From Metapseudomonas boanensis (GTDB lineage: Bacteria > Pseudomonadota > Gammaproteobacteria > Pseudomonadales > Pseudomonadaceae), in assembly GCF_018704125.1 (NCBI RefSeq), contig NZ_JAGTIS010000001.1, positions 803,457-867,456 of the forward strand: 64,000 nucleotides of DNA. The letters run 5' to 3'. Shown here piece after piece: positions 1 through 10,095 of the stretch. The stretch's first letter is position 1, and each line of letters starts with the position of its first letter. Made by a program: the position numbers and the translations under genes. Below the pieces are notes generated by a model. That model saw only the letters and a program-made list of their open reading frames with translations. It made no database searches and was not told the DNA's origin.

Positions 1-1144
1 CGTGCATGTGTTGCTGCTAGACAAGACTGGCACCATCACCTTCGGCAACCGCCGTTGCAGCGCGATGATCAAGGCACCGGGCGTGTCTAGCAACGAGCTG
101 GCCGAAGCTGCCCTGCTGGCCTCGCTGGCCGACGAAACCCCCGAAGGCAAATCGATTGTCGAATACCTGCGTAACCTGCACTCGTTACAGGCGCCGGAGC
201 GCGAGCAGATCGAGGTCATCCCGTTTACCGCTGAAACTCGTCTGTCCGGCGCCGACTGGGCTGGCCACAGCTACCGCAAGGGCGCGGTGGATGCGGTGCT
301 GGACTGGGTTGGCGTCAGCCGCAGCGACGTGCCGGCACCTCTGGCCCGTGAGATCGAGAAGATCGCCCAGAGCGGTGGCACGCCGCTGCTGGTCTCTGCC
401 GACAATAAGCTGCTCGGCGCCATTCACCTCAAGGACGTGGTCAAGCCGGGCATCCGCGACCGTTTCGCCGAACTGCGGCAGATGGGCATTCGTACCGTGA
501 TGGTCACCGGTGACAACCCGCTGACCGCCGCCGCCATTGCTGCCGAGGCCGGCGTGGACGACGTGATCGCCGAGGCCACGCCGGAGAAGAAGCTCGCCCG
601 CATCCGCCAGGAACAGGGCGAGGGCAAGATGGTCGCCATGTGCGGTGATGGCGCCAACGACGCGCCGGCGCTGGCCCAGGCTGACGTCGGCCTGGCCATG
701 AACGATGGCACCCAGGCTGCCCGCGAAGCCGCCAACCTGGTGGACCTGGATTCCGATCCGACCAAGCTGCTGGACGTGGTGCAGGTGGGCAAGGAGCTGC
801 TGGTGACCCGCGGTGCGCTGACTACCTTCTCGGTAGCCAACGATGTGGCCAAGTACTTCGCCATCCTCCCGGCGCTGTTCGCGGGCATCCATCCGCAACT
901 GGGCGTACTCAACATCATGCACCTGGCCAGCCCGCAGAGCGCGATCCTCTCGGCCATCGTGTTCAACGCACTGGTCATCATCGCGCTGGTCCCGCTGGCC
1001 CTGCGTGGGGTTCGCGTACAGGCCACCGACGCGGCCCACCTGCTGCGTCGCAACCTGTTGATCTACGGCCTGGGCGGCATCGTTGCTCCCTTCGTGTGCA
1101 TCAAGGTGATCGATGTGCTGCTGACCGCCGTCGGCCTGGTGTGA
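1..1144 (+). CDS. kdpB: KdpB, potassium-transporting P-type ATPase catalytic subunit (C-terminal part)
   Basis: Catalytic subunit of the inner-membrane KdpFABC high-affinity K+ pump; it hydrolyses ATP to drive uptake through KdpA. The gene enters from the left edge, so about 380 of the roughly 690 residues expected for the family are present. The phosphorylation motif DKTGT is almost at the start of the visible part, followed by the nucleotide-binding domain with KGAVDAV, the P-domain motif [16 protein letters not shown], and C-terminal membrane helices ending in VLLTAVGLV. kdpC, kdpD and kdpE follow on the same strand; kdpF and kdpA presumably lie outside to the left. No internal damage is seen. 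The 91 bp before kdpC holds a palindromic repeat. Confidence 0.97.
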   Translation, partial: VHVLLLDKTGTITFGNRRCSAMIKAPGVSSNELAEAALLASLADETPEGKSIVEYLRNLHSLQAPEREQIEVIPFTAETRLSGADWAGHSYRKGAVDAVLDWVGVSRSDVPAPLAREIEKIAQSGGTPLLVSADNKLLGAIHLKDVVKPGIRDRFAELRQMGIRTVMVTGDNPLTAAAIAAEAGVDDVIAEATPEKKLARIRQEQGEGKMVAMCGDGANDAPALAQADVGLAMNDGTQAAREAANLVDLDSDPTKLLDVVQVGKELLVTRGALTTFSVANDVAKYFAILPALFAGIHPQLGVLNIMHLASPQSAILSAIVFNALVIIALVPLALRGVRVQATDAAHLLRRNLLIYGLGGIVAPFVCIKVIDVLLTAVGLV

Positions 1145-1150
1145 TGGATC

Positions 1151-1178
1151 GCCCCTCTCCCGCTTATGGGGGAGGGGC
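1151..1178. repeat. CCCTCTCC-type palindrome between kdpB and kdpC
   Basis: The arms gcccctctccc and gggaggggc flank a short loop. It belongs to the same family as the elements at 8163, 13817, 16615, 23043 and 58988. It may form a stem in the kdp transcript; no T-run follows, so it is not a standard terminator. Confidence 0.7.
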
Positions 1179-1235
1179 AGGTGGGAGGACCTGACTTGTC
1201 CCGCCTGAACTTAGATTTCTGTAGAGGAACTGAAT

Positions 1236-1787
1236 ATGCTTACGCAACTTCGCCCGGCCCTGAGCATACTGGCTTTGATGACCCTGATCACTGGTGTTGC
1301 CTACCCGCTGGCCGTAACCGGCATTGCCCAAGTCGTTTTTCCGGAGCAGGCCAATGGCAGTCTGGTGCGCGATGCCAAGGGCGCGATTCGTGGCAGCGCG
1401 CTGGTGGCGCAGAGTTTCGAGGGCCCTGAGTGGTTCCAGCCCCGGCCTTCGGCGGCGTCCTTCGCCACTGTGGCCAGTGGTGCCAGCAACCTTGCGCCGA
1501 GCAACCCAGCCCTGGCCGACCGTATCGGCAAGGATGCTGCGCGGCTGGCAACGGAAGGCCAGGGCAAGGTGCCTATGGCCCTGGTCACCACCTCGGGCAG
1601 TGGTCTGGACCCACATCTGCCAACGGCTGCGGCGCGCTACCAGATCCCGCGCATCGCCGCCGAACGCGGCGTTCCAGCCGAAGCCCTGGCCCGCCTGGTT
1701 GACCTCAACACCGAGCGCCCGTTGGTGGGGCCCGCGGTGGTCAACGTACTGGCCCTGAACATCCAGTTGAATGAGATGCCTCGATGA
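1236..1787 (+). CDS. kdpC: KdpC, potassium-transporting ATPase subunit C
   Basis: Small subunit of KdpFABC that stabilises the pump and supports ATP use by KdpB at the inner membrane. The product is 183 residues, normal for the family. An N-terminal membrane helix (about residues 8-28) contains the conserved [12 protein letters not shown] stretch. The conserved [29 protein letters not shown] and [11 protein letters not shown] blocks follow, and a C-terminal segment carries VNVLALN. The stop codon overlaps the kdpD start (ATGA), suggesting translational coupling with the sensor kinase. The upstream spacer to kdpB is longer than usual because a palindromic repeat sits there. Confidence 0.97.
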   Translation: MLTQLRPALSILALMTLITGVAYPLAVTGIAQVVFPEQANGSLVRDAKGAIRGSALVAQSFEGPEWFQPRPSAASFATVASGASNLAPSNPALADRIGKDAARLATEGQGKVPMALVTTSGSGLDPHLPTAAARYQIPRIAAERGVPAEALARLVDLNTERPLVGPAVVNVLALNIQLNEMPR

Positions 1788-4432
1788 GTGATGCCCTCCG
1801 CGCCGATGCACTGCTGGCCGAAATGCCCCGGGAGGGGCGCGGCCGACTGAAAGTATTCCTCGGCGCGGCACCGGGTGTAGGCAAGACCTTCGCCATGCTC
1901 CAGGCCGCCCAGGCGCAACTGCGGCAGGGCGTGAATCTGCGCGTTGGCGTGGTGGAAACCCATGGCCGCGCGGAAACCGAATCCATGCTCGCCGGCCTGC
2001 CGCAGCAGCCGCTGCGTCGCCTGGACTACCGTGGCATGGCCATGACCGAGATGGACCTCGATGGTTTGCTCGCGCAGCGGCCGAAACTGGCGCTGGTGGA
2101 CGAGTTGGCCCACACCAATGCGCCAGGTAGTCGCCACGCCAAGCGCTGGCAGGATGTGCAGGAACTTCTGGATACCGGCATTGACGTCTACACCACGGTC
2201 AACGTCCAGCACCTCGAAGCCCTCAACGACCAGGTACGTGACATCACGGGCGTGCAGGTGCGCGAGACGCTGCCCGACTGGGTGTTGCAGGAGGCCGACG
2301 AGATTCTCCTGGTGGATCTGCCTCCACGGGAGCTGCTCGAGCGCTTGCGCGAGGGCAAGGTCTATGTGCCGGAGCAGGCCCGTGCCGCCATCGACGCCTT
2401 CTTCAGCCAGACCAACCTCACTGCCTTGCGAGAGCTGGCCATGCAGACGGCCGCCGCACGTGTCGATGCGGATCTCAATCGCCGTTATCGCCAGCGTGGC
2501 CAGGAAGCACCGGCCGTGCGTGGACGCCTGCTAGTGGGCATTGACGGCGACCATCAGGCCGAGCGCCTGGTGCGCCATGCCTGCCGGGTCGCCGAGCGCC
2601 GCCACCTGCCGTGGTCGGTGGTCCACGTGGATACCGGCATTGGGCGCTCGGAAGAGGCACGCGTGCAGCTGCAAGGCGCCCAGCAGCTGGCTGAGCGGTT
2701 GGGCGGCGAGGTAGTCACGCTGCGTGGCGAATCGGTGGCCAAGGCTTTGGTGGAGCATGCCGATGAGAGACGTGCCAGCCTGCTGCTGGTTGGCAGGAGC
2801 CGACAGCGCTTGCGTCGTCACTGGCTGGGTCGGGGACTGGCCGAGCGGCTCCTGCGCCAGGCCAATGGCCTGGAGATCAGCGTGATCGACACCGAAGTCG
2901 ACCGGCGTCCGGCCACGGCCAGGGCCCGTCAGCCGGTGCGTCTGCTCGATTACGGTGTGGCGATGGTCGCAGCAGTAGCCGCCACGGGGCTGGCCTGGGT
3001 GGTGTCGCACACGCTGGCGCTGCCGAACATCTCCCTGGTGTTTCTCGCCGCAGTGCTGCTGGTCGCCGTCCGCAGCAGCCTGGGACCAGCGCTGGCCTGC
3101 GCCGCGCTGTCCTTCCTGGCCTATGACTTTCTCTTCATACCGCCCACCTTCTCGTTCACCATCGCCCGCCAGGAGGATGTGCTCACCTTGCTGTTCTTCC
3201 TGCTCATGGCGGGGTTGACCGGCAACCTGGCCTCACGCCAGCGACGCCAGCTCGATGCTTTGCGCGATACCCAGACGGAAACCACCGTCTTGCTCGACCT
3301 GTCGCGCAAGCTCACCGCAGCCACTGACCGCCAGGCGGTGCTGAATGTCGCCGTGCAGCAGTTCTCCGCCTGGACCGACGTGGAGGTCTGCCTGCTGGCC
3401 CGTGGCAAGGATGGTGTGTGGAAGGTGGAAGCTGGCGTCCAGCGCTTGCTGGCCGACCAGGAGCGCGCCGCCGCCGAGTGGTCCTGGCAGCATGACCAGC
3501 CTGCGGGCCTGGGCACTGATACCCTGCCAGGCGGGCGCTGGTGGTGGCTTCCGCTATCGGGCGAGGAGGGGCCGCTGGTGCTGCTGGGTGTCAGCCCGCG
3601 CGACGAAGCCCCGCTGCCGGCCCCGCGTCGACGCTTGATCGCCGCCCTCGGGCAGCCTTTGGCCCAAGCCCTGGCCCGCGCCCAACTGGCCGAGGATCTG
3701 GAGGCCGCGCGCCTGCATGGCGAAACCGAACAGCTGCGTAGTGCCTTGCTCGCGTCCGTCTCCCACGACCTTCGTACCCCGCTCACGGCCATGCGCGGCT
3801 CCATCGACAGTCTGTTGGCGCTGGGCGAGGCCATTCCCCTGGGGGACCGACTCGAACTGCTCGAAGGCACCCGCGATGAGGCCGAGCGGCTCGATCGCTA
3901 CATCCAGAACCTGCTGGACATGACCCGCCTCGGCCATGGCGGCTTGAAGCTCGCACGCGACTGGGTGGCGCCCGTGGATATCGTCGCCAGCGCGCTGCAG
4001 CGCTTGCGACCCGTGCTGGCGCCGTTGCAGGTGGAAACCCTGATTCCCAAAGAGCTACCGCTGCTCTACGTACATGCCGCATTGATCGAGCAGGCCCTGG
4101 TCAATGTGCTGGAGAACGCGGCACGTTTCTCTCCCAGCCAAGGCCGCCTGCGGATCAGCGTGGAGGCAGATGACGTCGAGCTGCGCTTCGCCGTCAGCGA
4201 TCAGGGTCCGGGTATCCCGCTTGAAGAACGCGACAAGATCTTCGACATGTTCTATACCGCTGCCCGTGGCGATCGGGGCGGGCAGGGTACCGGACTGGGC
4301 CTCGCTATCTGCCAGGGCATGGTCGGTGCCCATGGCGGCAGGGTTTCGGTGGGTGATGGCATCGATGGCCAGGGCACGACCCTGACCCTGCACCTGCCTC
4401 TGCACCCGCAGCCGCAGCTGGAAGAAGAGTGA
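1784..4432 (+). CDS. kdpD: KdpD, osmosensitive K+ sensor histidine kinase
   Basis: Membrane sensor kinase/phosphatase that controls kdp transcription through KdpE in response to K+ limitation. It has 882 residues. An N-terminal KdpD domain carries the Walker-A motif GAAPGVGKT (residues 27-35). A universal-stress-protein-like domain follows (about 245-370), then four closely spaced membrane helices (about 395-490, DUF4118), a GAF-like region and the kinase core. The phospho-acceptor is in [14 protein letters not shown], with His at about 661. The N box is [11 protein letters not shown] and the G boxes are DQGPGIP and [11 protein letters not shown]. It overlaps kdpC by 4 bp. It is separated from kdpE by about 350 bp of repeat-rich DNA, whereas kdpD and kdpE are usually nearly adjacent. 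Confidence 0.97.
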   Translation: MSDALRADALLAEMPREGRGRLKVFLGAAPGVGKTFAMLQAAQAQLRQGVNLRVGVVETHGRAETESMLAGLPQQPLRRLDYRGMAMTEMDLDGLLAQRPKLALVDELAHTNAPGSRHAKRWQDVQELLDTGIDVYTTVNVQHLEALNDQVRDITGVQVRETLPDWVLQEADEILLVDLPPRELLERLREGKVYVPEQARAAIDAFFSQTNLTALRELAMQTAAARVDADLNRRYRQRGQEAPAVRGRLLVGIDGDHQAERLVRHACRVAERRHLPWSVVHVDTGIGRSEEARVQLQGAQQLAERLGGEVVTLRGESVAKALVEHADERRASLLLVGRSRQRLRRHWLGRGLAERLLRQANGLEISVIDTEVDRRPATARARQPVRLLDYGVAMVAAVAATGLAWVVSHTLALPNISLVFLAAVLLVAVRSSLGPALACAALSFLAYDFLFIPPTFSFTIARQEDVLTLLFFLLMAGLTGNLASRQRRQLDALRDTQTETTVLLDLSRKLTAATDRQAVLNVAVQQFSAWTDVEVCLLARGKDGVWKVEAGVQRLLADQERAAAEWSWQHDQPAGLGTDTLPGGRWWWLPLSGEEGPLVLLGVSPRDEAPLPAPRRRLIAALGQPLAQALARAQLAEDLEAARLHGETEQLRSALLASVSHDLRTPLTAMRGSIDSLLALGEAIPLGDRLELLEGTRDEAERLDRYIQNLLDMTRLGHGGLKLARDWVAPVDIVASALQRLRPVLAPLQVETLIPKELPLLYVHAALIEQALVNVLENAARFSPSQGRLRISVEADDVELRFAVSDQGPGIPLEERDKIFDMFYTAARGDRGGQGTGLGLAICQGMVGAHGGRVSVGDGIDGQGTTLTLHLPLHPQPQLEEE

Positions 4433-4783
4433 ATGGCCGGTCATACGAGTGGGTTTCCGGGGATGCTTGTTCTGTGGGGGCAAATTCAGTGGCTATGTCC
4501 CAGTTAGGTATTGCAACTGGCCGCATTCCCTGTAGAAGCGAGCTTGCTCGCGAATCGGACCCTTTCGCGTGCATGAGCTCGGCGTCTCCCCATTCCTACA
4601 AGACTCTTCGCTCGGCGGTCTATTCCTGGCAACAGCTAGCGCAGACAGAGCCAATTCATTCGCCACGCAGACCACAAGTCTGCCGGGGGGCGCAATCGGG
4701 GTAGCTTTGCCACCCTTGGCGAATGAGTTCGCACCCAAAGAAAAAGATCGGCCCTTGCCACTGACGGATTGATGAACGGAACG
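4433..4783. repeat. Repeat-filled gap between kdpD and kdpE
   Basis: No gene is supported here. The gap holds a REP unit at 4531-4556 and an inverted partner at 4564-4600 (ttcgcgtgcatgagctcggc...cctaca). A block at about 4561-4673 is also found, on the opposite strand, at 63741-63858. A second arm at 4715-4740 (ggcgaatgagttcgcaccc) resembles the same repeat core. The pieces form stem-loops between two co-regulated genes. Confidence 0.75.
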
Positions 4784-5476
4784 ATGACAATCAACCAGCC
4801 GACCATCCTGGTCATTGACGACGAAGCGCAGATTCGCAAGTTCCTGCGTATCAGCCTCACAGCCCAGGGCTATCGGGTGCAGGAGGGCGCCAACGGCCGT
4901 GAAGGACTCGCTCAGGCAGCGCTTGGCAAACCGGATCTGGTAGTGCTCGATCTCGGGTTACCGGATCTGGATGGAAAGGACGTGCTGCGCGAACTCAGGG
5001 AGTGGTCCCAGATCCCCGTGTTGGTGCTCTCGGTGCGAGCCAGCGAGGGCGAGAAGGTGCTGGCGCTGGATGGGGGCGCCAACGACTACGTGACCAAGCC
5101 GTTCAGCATCCAGGAATTCCTCGCTCGCGTCCGCGTGCTGCTGCGCCAGGGCGCGCCTGGCGAGCAACAGGTCGCCCATGTCGCCAGTGGCCCGCTGGTA
5201 GTGGATTTTGCTTACCGAAAGGTCATGCTCGATGGCGCCGAGGTTGGGCTGACGCGCAAGGAGTACGCCGTGCTTGCCCAACTCGCCCGACATCTGGGCC
5301 GCGTGGTCACCCAACAGCAATTGCTCAAGGACATCTGGGGCCCAACCCATGTGGAAGACACGCACTACCTGCGCGTGGTGGTAGGGCACCTGCGGCAGAA
5401 GCTTGGCGACGACCCGGCCAATCCGCGTTTCATCGTCACCGAGGCAGGCGTCGGCTACCGGCTTCTGGAGGGGTGA
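4784..5476 (+). CDS. kdpE: KdpE, response regulator of the kdp operon
   Basis: OmpR/PhoB-type response regulator, phosphorylated by KdpD, that activates kdpFABC transcription. Receiver domain: VIDDEAQIRKFLR at the N-terminus, phospho-acceptor Asp at about residue 56 in VLDLGLPDLDG, and Lys in NDYVTKPFS. The C-terminal winged helix contains LTRKEYAVLAQLARH and the recognition segment YLRVVVGHLRQKLGDDP. From ATG 4784 the protein is 230 residues, matching the family. In-frame starts at 4769 (TTG) and 4772 (ATG) would add four or five residues, and I cannot exclude them. The distance from kdpD suggests either a long leader or its own promoter. Confidence 0.95.
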   Translation: MTINQPTILVIDDEAQIRKFLRISLTAQGYRVQEGANGREGLAQAALGKPDLVVLDLGLPDLDGKDVLRELREWSQIPVLVLSVRASEGEKVLALDGGANDYVTKPFSIQEFLARVRVLLRQGAPGEQQVAHVASGPLVVDFAYRKVMLDGAEVGLTRKEYAVLAQLARHLGRVVTQQQLLKDIWGPTHVEDTHYLRVVVGHLRQKLGDDPANPRFIVTEAGVGYRLLEG

Positions 5477-5599
5477 CAGGACTCCATTAGCCCGGACCTC
5501 AGCCCGCTCTGCGTGAAGTTTGCTGCGCTTGTGCTGCGAGGCGGGAAATAGGCGTCTAGCGCATATCAAGCCTGAAACCCGTACTGCTGGAAAGAAAGC

Positions 5600-6508
5600 A
5601 TGCAGCAATTGCTGAACGAGATTCTCGACGAGATCCGCCCCCTGATCGGCCAGGGCAAAGTCGCCGACTACATTCCCGCGCTGTCTCACGTCGCACCCAA
5701 CCAGTTGGGTATCGCGGTCTACAGCAACGAAGGAGAACTCTACTCCGCCGGTGACGGCCTGACGCCATTTTCGATCCAGAGCATTTCCAAAGTGTTCAGC
5801 CTGGTTCAGGCTATCCAGCACTCGGGAGAGGACATCTGGCAGCGCCTGGGGCACGAGCCCTCGGGGCAGCCGTTCAACTCGCTGGTGCAACTGGAGTTCG
5901 AACGCGGGGTACCGCGTAATCCCTTCATCAATGCCGGGGCCTTGGTGATCTGCGACATCAACCAGTCGCGATTTGCTGCACCAACCCTATCCATGCGGGA
6001 TTTCGTTCGCCGCCTGAGCGGCAACCAGTTAGTGGCGTCCGACGACGTGGTGGCCCGATCGGAGTACCAGCATCGGGCGCGCAACGCGGCGATGGCCTAC
6101 CTGATGCAAGCGTTCGGAAACTTCCATAACGATGTCGAGGCGGTGCTGCACAGCTACTTCCATCACTGCGCCATTCGCATGAGTTGTGCCGACCTCGCGC
6201 TTGCCTTCAGCTTCCTCGCCAACCAGGGTGTCAGCCCGCATAGTGGCGAACGGGTGCTGACGCCGCGTCAGACCAAGCAGGTCAACGCCATCATGGCCAC
6301 CAGCGGCCTGTACGACGAAGCGGGCAACTTCGCCTATCGGGTCGGCCTGCCCGGCAAGAGCGGAGTAGGCGGCGGTATCGTCGCTGTGGTGCCGGAGCGC
6401 TTCACGGTGTGTGTCTGGTCGCCCGAACTGAACCCGGCTGGCAATTCCCTGGCAGGCATGGCAGCGCTGGAATTACTCTCCGAGCGAATCGGCTGGTCGA
6501 TTTTCTGA
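5600..6508 (+). CDS. glsA: Glutaminase A (beta-lactamase-like fold)
   Basis: Hydrolyses L-glutamine to glutamate and ammonia in the cytoplasm. The 302 residues fit the GlsA family (about 305). The catalytic SxxK motif is in QSISKVFSL (Ser61, Lys64). Other family signatures are [19 protein letters not shown], the Tyr-containing [15 protein letters not shown], and [17 protein letters not shown] near the C-terminus. It is a single gene with its own start, GAAAGAAAGC upstream acting as a weak ribosome site. A GC-rich hairpin (gggcgggctctagcccgccc) lies 35 bp after the stop, without a clear T-run. Confidence 0.96.
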   Translation: MQQLLNEILDEIRPLIGQGKVADYIPALSHVAPNQLGIAVYSNEGELYSAGDGLTPFSIQSISKVFSLVQAIQHSGEDIWQRLGHEPSGQPFNSLVQLEFERGVPRNPFINAGALVICDINQSRFAAPTLSMRDFVRRLSGNQLVASDDVVARSEYQHRARNAAMAYLMQAFGNFHNDVEAVLHSYFHHCAIRMSCADLALAFSFLANQGVSPHSGERVLTPRQTKQVNAIMATSGLYDEAGNFAYRVGLPGKSGVGGGIVAVVPERFTVCVWSPELNPAGNSLAGMAALELLSERIGWSIF

Positions 6509-6542
6509 TCGTGCTGTCCCGCTCCCAAGGAGAGAACAGTCA

Positions 6543-6562
6543 GGGCGGGCTCTAGCCCGCCC
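6543..6562. terminator. GC-rich hairpin after glsA
   Basis: A perfect stem, gggcgggct/agcccgccc, lies between the convergent genes glsA and the patatin-like gene. It lacks a T-tract, so it could be a factor-dependent stop or a transcript-stabilising stem. Confidence 0.4.
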
Positions 6563-6651
6563 GTGAGTTCGCCCCTTGGCTGACGCGGAGCGCCGCCCGG
6601 CCTACCCTACAGGCTGCCCGACATCCTTCACTCCAAGGGGAGGGGTATTGG

Positions 6652-7671
6652 TCAGTTGCCCTGTTCGTAGCGGTCCAGGGTGTCGCGGGCAACCAGGCGG
6701 CCGAGTTGGATCAACTCCGGCGCCTTGTAGAACTCGAAGAAGCGGCAGACCTTCTTCGGTACGTTGATCAGGATGTCTGGCGGATAGCCGGCGATCTTGT
6801 ATTGCGCCAGCGACGTCTGCATCACCTCGAAACTCTGGTTGATCAACTCCAGCAGCGAAGCGGCTCCGACACTGGCAACGACCTCGGAACCGGCAGCCGA
6901 CTTCGGCGCTCCGGAGCTTTCCGGGGCGGCTGGTGGCTGCTGGGGCGCGGCGCGCTCCAGCCAGGGGTTGCCACCTGGCAGGCTTTCCGGGTCCAGCAGG
7001 CCAGCTTCATCTTCCGGTGCACGTTTCAGGAAGGGTAGGCGTGAACCAAGGGAAAACATCAACTGGTCGATGCGGCTCTTGATAGCCGGCGGCCGTTCAA
7101 TAACGGGCAGTTGGTATTGCAATTGGCTGGTGGCGTTGAGGTTCACGGCGATGATCAGGTCGCAGTGGCTGGATACCACCGGAATGATCGGCAGGGGGTT
7201 CAGCAGGCCGCCATCCACCAGCATGCGATGACCTTGCAGTACTGGGGTGAACAGGCTCGGAATGGCGGCTGAGGCACGCATGGCCTGGTGCAGGCAGCCT
7301 TCCTGGAACCAGATTTCCTGCTGGTTGGTCAGGTCCGTGGCGACTGCCGTGTAGGGAATCGACAGGTCTTCGATATTGATCTCCCCCACGATGTCGCGAA
7401 TGCGGCCAAAGACCTTCTCGCCACGGATTGCGCCGAGGCGGAAACTCACATCCAGCAAGCGCAGCACATCAAGATAGTCGAGGCTTTCCGTCCACTCGCG
7501 GTACTGGTGCAGTTTTCCTGCCGCATAGATACCCCCTACGACAGCGCCCATTGAACAGCCCGCGATACAGGCGATCTGGTAACCACGTGCCTCGATTTCC
7601 TCGATCACGCCAATATGCGCGTAACCTCGTGCGCCCCCCGAACCCAACACCAGCGCTACTCGCTTGCTCAT
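6652..7671 (-). CDS. Patatin-like phospholipase (RssA/NTE type)
   Basis: Predicted serine hydrolase acting on lipid acyl esters, probably at the inner face of the membrane. The product is 339 residues from ATG 7671. The oxyanion glycine loop VLGSGGARGYAHIGV is at residues 8-22, the nucleophile elbow GCSMG at 38-42 (Ser40), and the dyad Asp in VDGGLLNPLP (about Asp153). The longer reading frame starting at 7794 lacks homology-like features, and the GSGGARG loop normally lies within 15 residues of the start, so 7671 is preferred. The C-terminal third contains a Pro/Ala-rich linker (about 245-275). It stands alone, convergent with glsA and divergent from the lipoprotein gene. Confidence 0.93.
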   Translation of the reverse strand: MSKRVALVLGSGGARGYAHIGVIEEIEARGYQIACIAGCSMGAVVGGIYAAGKLHQYREWTESLDYLDVLRLLDVSFRLGAIRGEKVFGRIRDIVGEINIEDLSIPYTAVATDLTNQQEIWFQEGCLHQAMRASAAIPSLFTPVLQGHRMLVDGGLLNPLPIIPVVSSHCDLIIAVNLNATSQLQYQLPVIERPPAIKSRIDQLMFSLGSRLPFLKRAPEDEAGLLDPESLPGGNPWLERAAPQQPPAAPESSGAPKSAAGSEVVASVGAASLLELINQSFEVMQTSLAQYKIAGYPPDILINVPKKVCRFFEFYKAPELIQLGRLVARDTLDRYEQGN

Positions 7672-7872
7672 CCGTTCACCCCTACAACCAGTGGTTTGAC
7701 GATACGCTGCAACCAGGGTGGCGCCAAGGCATGCCATGACCATCCTCCGTCCGGTCGTCGGTGGCCCGGTCCAGACGTATGCCATGCAGCGCACAGAGTT
7801 GAATCTTGGTGTTTTCGCAGCGTCTATTCAGGCACTAGACTTTCGCCATCTCGACCATAAGGAGCTTCATCG

Positions 7873-8151
7873 ATGAAAGCCTGGATCAGCCTGCCCCTGA
7901 TCGCACTCATGCTTGTTGGCTGTGCTGGCAAGACGGCCTATCGCAGCAGTTGCGCTGCCGAACTTGACGCCGCCTGGCAGGAACTGGACCTGGCCAAGGC
8001 CGAAGGTTTCTCCGGTACGGTCAGTTATTCCAAGGCTCTTAGCCTGCTTACCGCTGCCAAGACTCAACAACAGTTCGAGGCCTTCGAAGGTTGCGCCAAC
8101 AAGGCGGAGAAGGCTCGTTTCTACATTCGTGAATCGCGCGCTGGGCGGTAG
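7873..8151 (+). CDS. Small outer-membrane-type lipoprotein, unknown function
   Basis: Ninety-two residues with a lipoprotein signal peptide: positively charged MKAW, a hydrophobic run and the lipobox LVGC with Cys17. The mature part is short, polar and partly helical (AAELDAAWQELDLAKAEG, then SYSKALSLLTAAKTQQQ), with Cys at the mature N-terminus and two more Cys that could pair. The fold resembles the short TPR-like or coiled lipoproteins common in Pseudomonas, but I do not recognise a named family. A good ribosome site (aaggag) lies 8 bp upstream. It is followed by a palindromic repeat and then the broken regulator on the opposite strand. Confidence 0.85.
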   Translation: MKAWISLPLIALMLVGCAGKTAYRSSCAAELDAAWQELDLAKAEGFSGTVSYSKALSLLTAAKTQQQFEAFEGCANKAEKARFYIRESRAGR

Positions 8152-8162
8152 AGTGCCCTTGC

Positions 8163-8200
8163 AGCCCTCACTCCCAACCCCCAAGGGTGGGGGAGAGGGC
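8163..8200. repeat. CCCTCTCC-type palindrome at the converging 3' ends
   Basis: Arms gccctcactcccaacccc and ggtgggggagagggc lie between the lipoprotein gene and the AraC remnant, overlapping the end of the latter. Same family as the elements at 1151 and 16615. Confidence 0.65.
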
Positions 8201-8875
8201 GCGTTCCCGGCGATAACGTCCCGGTGTCACTCCCTTCCAGCGCGTGAACGCATGCAGGAAGTTGGACACTTCTCCATACCCTAGCCGCTCGGCAATTTCC
8301 TCCAGGCTCAATCCCGTTGAGGCCAGCAGCTCCTCGGCCAGCGTCTGGCGCACTTCCTCCAGCAGCCCCCTGAAGCTGGTGCCCTCCGCCTCAAGCCGGC
8401 GGCGCAAGGTGCGCGACGTCATGTGCAGTTCGCTCGCCAGCTGTTCCATATCAGCCCCTTGCCCTGGTCGCGCGAGCAGTCGGTCGCGAACTCGCCCGGA
8501 GAGTCCGCCGCGCTCCCGTCGGCGCGCCAGGAGGATGCGACACTGCTCTTCGCAATGCAGGGCAACCTGTGGGTTGGCGCCGGGCAGGGGCAGGTCAAGC
8601 AGGCGGCGGGGGATGATGATGCGGTTGTCCGCGGCGTGGAATTCCGGGGTCAGGCCCAGTAAATCGCGATAAGGCGCGAGATCGGTTGGTGCCGGGATAC
8701 GGAAGCGGGCTCCAAGCAGCGGAAGTTTGGCGTTGGTCAGGTCGCGCTGCACGCTCAGGGCGCCGGCAACGTCGCGTTCGAGCGTGAAGGTGCGCAGGTC
8801 TCCCGGCACGTCCTCATCGTCGAACACCAGGTGGGCCTCGTCGCCGTCTTCATCCAGGCGCATGCGGTGGAACGC
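8168..8875 (-). pseudogene. AraC-family transcriptional regulator, 5' end deleted
   Basis: The C-terminal two thirds of an AraC-type regulator of the variety with an arabinose_bd-like sensor domain. The DNA-binding domain is intact: TSRTLRRRLEAEGTSF, then LSLEEIAERLGYGEVSNF, FTRWKGVTPGRYRRE at the C-terminus. The sensor part is recognisable back to about [11 protein letters not shown]. Upstream of about 8862-8885 the reading frame stays open only because it runs antisense through the monooxygenase remnant, so roughly 100-130 N-terminal residues, the start codon and the promoter are missing. The junction is a deletion that also removed the 5' end of the divergent monooxygenase gene. Probably not functional. 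It most likely once regulated the neighbouring catabolic genes. Confidence 0.85.
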
Positions 8876-9287
8876 GTATCGCTGGCAGGCAAGCGCGTGG
8901 CGGTGATCGGCACCGGCGCCAGCGCCATCCAATTCGTTCCGCAGATCGCCCCAGAGGTCGCTCGACTGCACCTGTTCCAGCGCTCGGCGCCTTATGTGAT
9001 CCACTCGATCATCTACATGCTCGAAAGCCAGTATCCCTACGTGCTGGACGGCATCAAGGCATTGGGTGTGCCGGGCCTGCGTTATCTGGACCTGAAACCG
9101 GACGTGCAGAAGGACTACAACCAGGAGCTACAGCGTCAGGTGCGCCACACCATTGGGGAGCAGGGGTGCAAAAAGCTGGTACAAGACCGCCGAGGGCAAG
9201 AACACCAACAACTGGCCGGGCTTCACCTTCACCTACCGCCAACAGACCCGCCGCCTGGAGCTGGACAACTATGAATGCGCCCGCTGA
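8862..9287 (+). pseudogene. Baeyer-Villiger / flavin-containing monooxygenase remnant
   Basis: Three pieces of a normally about 500-residue FAD/NADPH monooxygenase. The first has the NADPH-side Rossmann motif and the stretch after it ([20 protein letters not shown], then [11 protein letters not shown]). At about 9000 this joins directly to the C-terminal region [13 protein letters not shown], a join that skips roughly 200 residues. The final piece, [18 protein letters not shown] to NYECAR and a stop at 9285-9287, is in a different frame. Restoring GCKSWYKTA needs removal of one A from the run at 9170-9174. The N-terminal FAD-binding part is also missing, lost in the deletion that truncated the AraC gene. 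Clearly dead. Confidence 0.88.
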
Positions 9288-10095
9288 GTTCACTGCGTCC
9301 TCTCCTGGCCAGCCATTCAGACGTGCGTTATTACGCAGTGCCTCGCGCCTGCTGTTCCGTGGCCTGATGCGACCGCCGACGCCTGTGCCGATTCAGCGTG
9401 CGGTATTGCGGTCACTCACGGCCAGCACGCTGGCATCGAGGGGCGTTCGACGCGAGGTCGGTGAGCTGGCCGGCGTTCCGTGCGAGTGGCAGATTCCTGC
9501 AGGCGGTGGCCATGGTGTGCTGCTCTACCTGCATGGCGGGGCCTTCATGACTGGCTCGCCGGCGACCCACCGAGCCATCACCGCCAGCCTCGCCAAGCGT
9601 ACTGGCCTGACTGTGTGCGCATTGGATTACCGGCTGGCGCCGGAGCATCCCTTTCCCGCCGCACGGGATGATGCCTTGGCTGCCTATCAGGCGTTGCTCG
9701 CCGCCGGGTATACGGCGTCGCGCATCGTCATGGGGGCGACTCGGCCGGAGGGAACCTGACTCTCGCTACAGCTCTTAAGCTCAAGCGCGAAGGACTTCCG
9801 CTACCGGCGGGCTTGATCTGTTTATCGCCGGTCACGGAGTTGGGTGGAGCGCATCGGCATCGGCCGGCGGCGGGCGACCCGCTGATCCATCCGGCCTGGG
9901 CCGAACAGGCGGCCAGCTTGTATTGCCCGCCTGGAATGGACTGCTGTAGCCCAGGCCTCTCGCCCGTCTATGCCGACCTCACCGGTCTGCCGCCGCTGTT
10001 GATCCAGGTTGCGGAGGACGAGGTGCTGCGCAACGACAGCCTGCGCTTGGCTGCCCGAGCAAGAGCGGCTGGAGTGTGGGTGCGGCTGGAAGGTG
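9271..10095 (+). pseudogene. Alpha/beta hydrolase (HSL-type esterase), frameshifted and 3'-truncated
   Basis: ATG 9271 overlaps the end of the monooxygenase remnant, as in an intact operon. The oxyanion motif [16 protein letters not shown] is present. The nucleophile motif GDSAGGN is interrupted: the G run at 9732-9736 is one base short, and adding one G gives [19 protein letters not shown] in frame with the rest. The second half (PAGLICLSPVTELGG, LPPLLIQVAEDEVL with the likely catalytic Asp) continues to about VWVRLEG, then joins the SDR remnant at about 10080-10100. The segment with the catalytic His is lost. Non-functional. Confidence 0.88.
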
